Source: Ruminococcus sp. UBA4350
GTDB taxonomy: Bacteria; Bacillota; Clostridia; Oscillospirales; Ruminococcaceae
Assembly (NCBI GenBank): GCA_002394125.1
Contig: DGSY01000001.1
Span: 1 to 9,894 of the forward strand
Direction: 5' to 3'
Length of the DNA stretch: 9,894 nt
Shown: piece after piece, positions 6,267-9,894 of the stretch
How positions within the stretch are numbered: the stretch's first letter is position 1
Layout of the letters: the number at the start of each line of letters is the position of its first letter
Program-made: the position numbers and the translations under genes
The notes under the pieces: model-generated
Database searches by the model: none
Seen by the model: only the letters and a program-made list of their open reading frames with translations
What the model was told of the DNA's origin: nothing

Positions 6267-6531
6267 GTGACGGAAAATCGTGTGTGTAAAAAACATAAGG
6301 AGTTGATTCACCATGAGAACACCCGCCAACACGATGGTTATGTATGTCCCCAATAATCTTCTTTGCTTCAGAATAAAAATCCGGCTTAATCTTTACCGCA
6401 GGATTATCAGGAAGTGAAAGGCTCGGATTCAACGCCAGATCATCTATGCAGAATTGTTTTTCCAAGTCTCGAAAGATCATTTCTTCTATTTGACGCTGCA
6501 CAGATGAATTTCCGTCTGATCTTTGATACAT
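6238..6531 (-). CDS. Truncated small protein, N-terminal part of a hypothetical family found beside restriction systems (PD-(D/E)XK-like?)
   Basis: The start at 6531 is chosen because GGAGGGAG lies 4 nt upstream (6543-6536). A longer start at 6702 would overlap the metallopeptidase gene by about 100 bp. The 97-residue product begins MYQRSDGNSSVQ. Its middle part, VKIKPDFYSEAKKIIGDIHNH, recalls hypothetical clostridial proteins that read 'PDF.S..K.IIGEI.AHIGK' and continue another 50 or so residues to 'DILK..L.EK'. Here the sequence departs from that pattern after HNH and ends TGVL-stop, with a TAA inside the next gene's -10 box. No other frame restores the missing part. It is probably a 3'-truncated gene whose tail was replaced when the promoter and GIY-YIG segment arrived. 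Family recognition is tentative. Confidence 0.5.
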   Translation of the reverse strand: MYQRSDGNSSVQRQIEEMIFRDLEKQFCIDDLALNPSLSLPDNPAVKIKPDFYSEAKKIIGDIHNHRVGGCSHGESTPYVFYTHDFPSLDICCTGVL

Positions 6532-6535
6532 GACT

Positions 6536-6543
6536 CTCCCTCC
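6536..6543 (-). promoter_or_regulatory. Ribosome-binding site that decides the start at 6531
   Basis: GGAGGGAG on the minus strand, 4 nt before the ATG, supports the 97-residue reading over the 154-residue alternative starting at 6702. Confidence 0.75.
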
Positions 6544-6598
6544 GTATGTCAATGCTTGTTTAAGGAATATTATCAGAGGGGCAAAAACTGCTTTCTCA

Positions 6599-7327
6599 TT
6601 AGAGAACAACACATTTTTCAAGCAAATCCTTGCTCTCCCGCCAATTCGGCAGCATGACTTGCAGCAAAGCGTAAAACTGTTTGGAGTGATTCGGATAGAC
6701 AAGGTGGCAGAATTCGTGCATTACGACATATTCGATACAGTTTTTCGGTGCTTCGATCAGTCTGCGGTTCAGCGCAATCGTGCCTTTGTCCTTTTGGCAG
6801 CTTCCCCAGCGGGATACCATGTTCCGAATCCGCAGTTCCGGCATGGATACGCCGTAGCCGGCAAACCGTTTGGCAGTCTGTTGCATAATTTCCGTGAATA
6901 CACTGCTGCACTGCTCGTTCAGCCAGGCATTCAGCAGATTCTTTTTCCGGTTGTAATAATCCGGCCGCCGCACATGGATAAACACATAAATGCCGTCAGA
7001 GGTGACATATTCCGCTTTGTCTTTCACGATCTGTATGCGCAGATTTCGGCCGAGCAGCGTCACATTCTCGCCGCTGACATACTGCATTTCATAAACAGGC
7101 ACTTTCTGTGCAGCGAACTTCTCCTTCGCACTTTGGATATACTCGGTTTTCGCTGAAAGGAAGCGCTCAACCGCTGCGATCTCGGCATTTTCGGGCGCAG
7201 ACACATACACGCAGCCGTCCGGCCGAATGCGGAGATTGATATTGCGAATGTTTTTTCGCTCGAAAGTATAGGGCAGAATCCCCGCAGCCGTTTGCAGCGT
7301 GCGCTGTTCTGAGAAAATTATCTTCAT
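6599..7327 (-). CDS. YgjP-like (DUF45) zinc metallopeptidase, M48-type
   Basis: The protein has 242 residues, a normal length for YgjP/DUF45 proteins. It carries HEFCH (H204, E205, H208), the zinc-binding HExxH helix, with the third ligand likely H214 in PNHSKQFY. The preceding NMVSRWGSC (about 169-177) and TIALNRRL are also family signatures. The N-terminal region (RNINLRI, VYVSAP) is the usual beta-rich part. These predicted cytoplasmic metallopeptidases are very often encoded directly after hsdR in type I restriction loci, though their substrate is unknown to me. That is the position here: its ATG overlaps the TGA of the hsdR remnant (ATGA), and AGGAGG at 7333-7338 is ideally spaced. The gene looks intact even though hsdR is not, so it may persist by chance or have its own use. 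Confidence 0.9.
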   Translation of the reverse strand: MKIIFSEQRTLQTAAGILPYTFERKNIRNINLRIRPDGCVYVSAPENAEIAAVERFLSAKTEYIQSAKEKFAAQKVPVYEMQYVSGENVTLLGRNLRIQIVKDKAEYVTSDGIYVFIHVRRPDYYNRKKNLLNAWLNEQCSSVFTEIMQQTAKRFAGYGVSMPELRIRNMVSRWGSCQKDKGTIALNRRLIEAPKNCIEYVVMHEFCHLVYPNHSKQFYALLQVMLPNWRESKDLLEKCVVL

Positions 7328-8328
7328 TCAAACCTCCTCAGAGCCACAGTTTTCACATCATTGATAATCTTGTCAAGCGTTTCATCCTGCAAATCCCAGC
7401 CGTGACTGTCACTGTAATCATAAAGCAGATCGTCCATCGCGTGTGCGATCTTCTTGTGAATGTCCGAATTGGAGGTCCAGTCGATCTTGCGGTATTCACG
7501 GATAATCTTGGTGATTTCGATGCAGAGTTCCGCGATAATATCAGAATTATCGCTCAGAGAGATCACATCACTCAGGATAGCAGAAACCACGCCGTAAAAC
7601 GCCTGTGCATGAACATCATTCTTGATCGTTTCCGGGAAAGACAGCTCATTCTTGCCGGCACGATAGTCCTTCATAATATCCTGCATCCGTTTCAGATACT
7701 CGGCTTCGCTGATCATCATCTGCTTATACAGTTCCAGCGCTTCCTTGATCTTCTTCGAGAATGTGTCATAATATGCCGGATTCTCGTCGTATTTCTCAGA
7801 AATGCTCTTGCTCAGATGCGAACGGATCGCGTCTGCTTTGGAACGGGCAGAGCCAAGTGCTTCAAGTTCCTTCTCTACGCCGCCCGAATCCAGAATATCA
7901 ACCGGCGCAGCAATGATTTTCAAGCCGGTAACGGAAAGATTCTGGTCAAGCAGATTCTGCATCAGCGGCTCATATTCAGCATTGTCAATCGCATCGGCAT
8001 AGCGAATCTTCACGGCTTTCCGCAGCTTCGTAAACATGATAAAGGCGGATTTATACTTCTGAATCTCATCTTTCGGCATGGCTTCATAGGCTTTTTCCGA
8101 ATTCAGAACCAGTGAAAGATTCTTTCCGAAGATGCAGAGCGCGTTATAGAAATTCTTGCGAAGCTCCTCATCAGCCAGCAAATCGGAGTATTCGTTTTCG
8201 ACCTCTTTGTTTTTCACATCCGAGAACAGGCTGACGAGCTGTGAATCCTTGATCGTATACTTATGAATGGTTATACGACTGCAGGCAGAACAATTGGATA
8301 AATACGTTTTATCATGTTTTGTTATCAA
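7324..8328 (-). pseudogene. hsdR: C-terminal remnant of type I restriction enzyme subunit R (HsdR)
   Basis: The frame encodes about 310 residues that match the C-terminal helical domain of HsdR: FTKLRKAVKIRYAD, NAEYEPLMQNLLDQNL, KADAIRSHLSKSISEKYDENPAYYDTFS, ISEAEYLKRM and IIREYRKIDWTSN. A complete HsdR has about 1000 residues; the N-terminal nuclease (PD-(D/E)XK) and the two helicase domains are absent. The frame can only open with a TTG at 8328, which overlaps the TGA of the TPR gene, has a stop codon directly upstream and lacks a ribosome-binding site. Residues 1-30 (ITKHDKTYLSNCSACS...) do not look like HsdR, so the break lies near 8235-8250. It cannot restrict DNA. No hsdM or hsdS is in the window. 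Translation, if any, would come from reinitiation after the TPR gene. Confidence 0.85.
7333..7338 (-). promoter_or_regulatory. Ribosome-binding site of the YgjP-like gene
   Basis: AGGAGG on the minus strand, inside the last codons of the hsdR remnant, lies 5 nt before the ATG at 7327. It would have allowed coupled translation of the two genes. Confidence 0.85.
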
Positions 8329-9894
8329 TCATTCACTGATTGATGTTTCGCCTTTTTCAGATATTCCTTTGCTTTTTCTTCGTCACCAATGTCTTGATAA
8401 AGCGAAGCGATATTACTGTAGGTCATGGCAGAAGACGGATGCTCCGTGCCAAGCACTATTTCACGGATTGCCAAAGCTTTTTGATAGAACGCCAATGCCT
8501 TGTCATAGTCGCCCTTGTCTTGATAGACTTCACCAATATTGTTGTAGGTCGTGGCTGTATCTGGATGCTCTGTGCCAAGCACTTTTTCACTGATTTCCAA
8601 AGCTTTTTGATAGAACGCCAATGCCTTGTCATAGTCGCCCTTGGCTTGATAGACTCCTGCGATATTATTGTAGGTCGTGGCTGTATCCGGATGATCCGTG
8701 CCAAGCACTTTTTCACTAATTACCAGATCTTTTTGATAGAACTCTAACGCCTTGTCATAGTCGCCCTTGTCTTGATAGATGCCTGCAATATTGTTGTAGG
8801 TCGTGGCTGTATCTGGATGATCCGTACCAAGCGCTTTTTCACTGATTGCCAAAGCTTTTTCATAGAACTCCAACGCCTTGTCATAGTCGCCCTTGTCTTG
8901 ATATACTCCTGCGATATTGTTGTAGGTCGTGGCTGTAGACGGATGCTCTGTGCCAAGCACTTTTTCACTAATTACCAGAGCTTTTTTTAAGAACTCCAAC
9001 GCCTTGTCATAGTCGCCCTTGGCTTGATAGACGACTGCGATATTGTTGTAAGTTGTGGCTGTATCCGGATGATCCGTGCCAAGAATTCTTACACGGATAA
9101 CCAGAGCTTTTTGATAGAATGCCAATGCATTGATATAGTCGCCCTTAGCATGATAAACTCCAGCGATATTGTTGTAGGTCGTGGCTGCATCCGGATGCTC
9201 TGTTCCAAGCACTTTCTCACTGATTGCCAGATCTTTTTGATAGAACTCCAACGCCTTGTCATAGTCGCTCTTGGCCTGATAGACGATTGCGATATTGTTG
9301 TAGGTCGTGGCTGTATCTGGATGCTCCGTACCAAGTACTTTCTCACGAATTGCCAGTGCTGTTTTATAGCACTTCAACGCCTTGTCATAGTCGCCCTTGG
9401 CATGATAAACTCCTGCGATATTGTTGTATGTCGTGGCTGTTGACGGATGTTCCGTGCCAAGCACCTTTTCACGGATTGCCAGAGCTTTTTCAAAGAACTC
9501 CAACGCCTTGTCATAGTCGCCCTTGTCTTGATATACTCCTGCGATATTGTTGTAGGTCGTGGCTGTAGACGGATGCTCTGTGCCATGCACTTTTTCACTA
9601 ATTACCAGAGCTTTTTGACAGAACTCCAACGCCTTGTCATAGTCGCCCTTGTCTTGATAGATGCCTGCAATATTGTTGTAGGTCGTGGCTGTATCTGGAT
9701 GCTCCGTACCAAGCACCTTTTCACGGATTGCCAAAGCTTTTTGACAGAACTCCAACGCCTTGTCATAGTCACCCTTGTCTTGATATACTCCTGCAATATT
9801 GTTATAGGTCGTAGCTGTTCCCGGTTGTTCTGTGCCAAGCACCTTTTCACGGATTGCCAGAGCTTTTTCATAGAACTCCAACGCCTTGTCATAG
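8325..9894 (-). CDS. Tetratricopeptide repeat protein of kinesin-light-chain type, C-terminal part (5' end outside window)
   Basis: The frame is open to the right edge of the window and ends in TGA at 8327-8325. It contains twelve complete 42-residue repeats of the form EFYQKALAIREKVLGTEHP followed by DTATTYNNIAGVYQDKGDYDKAL, then a short tail (EYLKKAKHQSVND). This is the TPR_10/TPR_12 unit, a helix pair that builds a curved scaffold for ligand or protein binding. In bacteria such arrays are often the sensor half of STAND, TIR, CHAT or protease-type proteins with an N-terminal effector, but that part is not visible here, so function stays open. The last repeat is the most diverged (SSAMTYSNIASLYQDIGDEEKAK), as usual for a capping unit. 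The gene lies directly in front of the hsdR remnant and has no terminator after it. Confidence 0.9.
   Translation of the reverse strand, partial: YDKALEFYEKALAIREKVLGTEQPGTATTYNNIAGVYQDKGDYDKALEFCQKALAIREKVLGTEHPDTATTYNNIAGIYQDKGDYDKALEFCQKALVISEKVHGTEHPSTATTYNNIAGVYQDKGDYDKALEFFEKALAIREKVLGTEHPSTATTYNNIAGVYHAKGDYDKALKCYKTALAIREKVLGTEHPDTATTYNNIAIVYQAKSDYDKALEFYQKDLAISEKVLGTEHPDAATTYNNIAGVYHAKGDYINALAFYQKALVIRVRILGTDHPDTATTYNNIAVVYQAKGDYDKALEFLKKALVISEKVLGTEHPSTATTYNNIAGVYQDKGDYDKALEFYEKALAISEKALGTDHPDTATTYNNIAGIYQDKGDYDKALEFYQKDLVISEKVLGTDHPDTATTYNNIAGVYQAKGDYDKALAFYQKALEISEKVLGTEHPDTATTYNNIGEVYQDKGDYDKALAFYQKALAIREIVLGTEHPSSAMTYSNIASLYQDIGDEEKAKEYLKKAKHQSVND
8367..9878 (-). repeat. Twelve tandem 126-bp direct repeats (TPR units)
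   Basis: Each 42-residue TPR unit is a 126-bp DNA repeat without a single length change, so the period is exact across 1512 bp; the array continues past the window edge. Differences are few and fall at recurring codons. Distant units can be closer than neighbours: 8891-8990 and 9521-9620, five units apart, are nearly identical except for one base before their last few bases. Confidence 0.92.

Noticed and set aside
6238..6702. 154-residue version of the truncated protein starting at 6702
   Set aside because: It would overlap the metallopeptidase gene by about 100 bp and lacks a ribosome-binding site; the start at 6531 has a strong one.
8297..8313. Hairpin GATAAA-TACGT-TTTATC as a terminator after the TPR gene
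   Set aside because: The stem is only 6 AT-rich base pairs and has no T-run on the minus strand.
8340..9568. Long plus-strand frames across the TPR array
   Set aside because: They are periodic shadows of the 126-bp repeat, have no start signals and encode cysteine- and isoleucine-rich repeats without any known pattern.
8367..9878. CRISPR-like direct repeats
   Set aside because: The repeats are contiguous 126-bp coding units in one frame, without unique spacers.

Overview
The window looks like chromosomal DNA from a fibre-degrading, cellulosome-forming clostridium close to Ruminococcus (Oscillospiraceae). The main support is a dockerin-bearing xylan-degrading enzyme of ruminococcal style, together with Gram-positive ribosome-binding sites and sigma-A promoters. 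The left third is GC-rich with strong codon bias. The right part is visibly less biased and reads as an accessory, defence-type region.

Layout: (1) 1-224 is the 3' end of a plus-strand membrane protein, probably an FtsX-type ABC permease. A strong bidirectional terminator (260-303) separates it from the convergent gene. (2) 393-3866, minus strand, encodes a secreted 1157-residue enzyme: signal peptide, GH30 glucuronoxylanase, CBM22, dockerin, GH43 arabinofuranosidase-like module, CBM6. A stop-codon-containing tandem repeat follows its 3' end. Its upstream region holds a good sigma-A promoter and four copies of an 8-bp motif at about 75-bp steps. (3) 3867-4543 is a non-coding, hairpin-rich stretch ending in two minus-strand terminators. 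(4) 4546-4947 is an intact NUDIX hydrolase, translationally coupled to the last 57 codons of a DUF2075-type helicase whose front is missing. (5) At 5114/5115 that remnant is joined back-to-back to another 5'-truncated gene on the plus strand (5115-5449).

(6) From 9894 down to 5457 everything runs on the minus strand. The order is a TPR protein with twelve near-identical 42-residue repeats (its start lies outside the window), the C-terminal third of a type I restriction HsdR subunit, an intact YgjP-like zinc metallopeptidase coupled to it by an ATGA overlap, a truncated nuclease-like small protein, and a complete GIY-YIG/DUF4357 protein with its own consensus promoter.

How it fits together: the xylanase is a self-contained unit that would attach to a cellulosome and attack substituted xylan. 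The right half looks like a decayed type I restriction locus (hsdR remnant plus the metallopeptidase that often follows hsdR) remodelled by insertion of the TPR gene and of a GIY-YIG gene. Several genes have lost their 5' halves, and one its 3' end, so repeated rearrangement, or a metagenome assembly join, has shaped 4944-8330. I did not find a clearly complete new system. The best candidates for follow-up are the TPR gene (its effector end is outside the window), the spaced operator-like motifs upstream of the xylanase, and the rearranged restriction locus.
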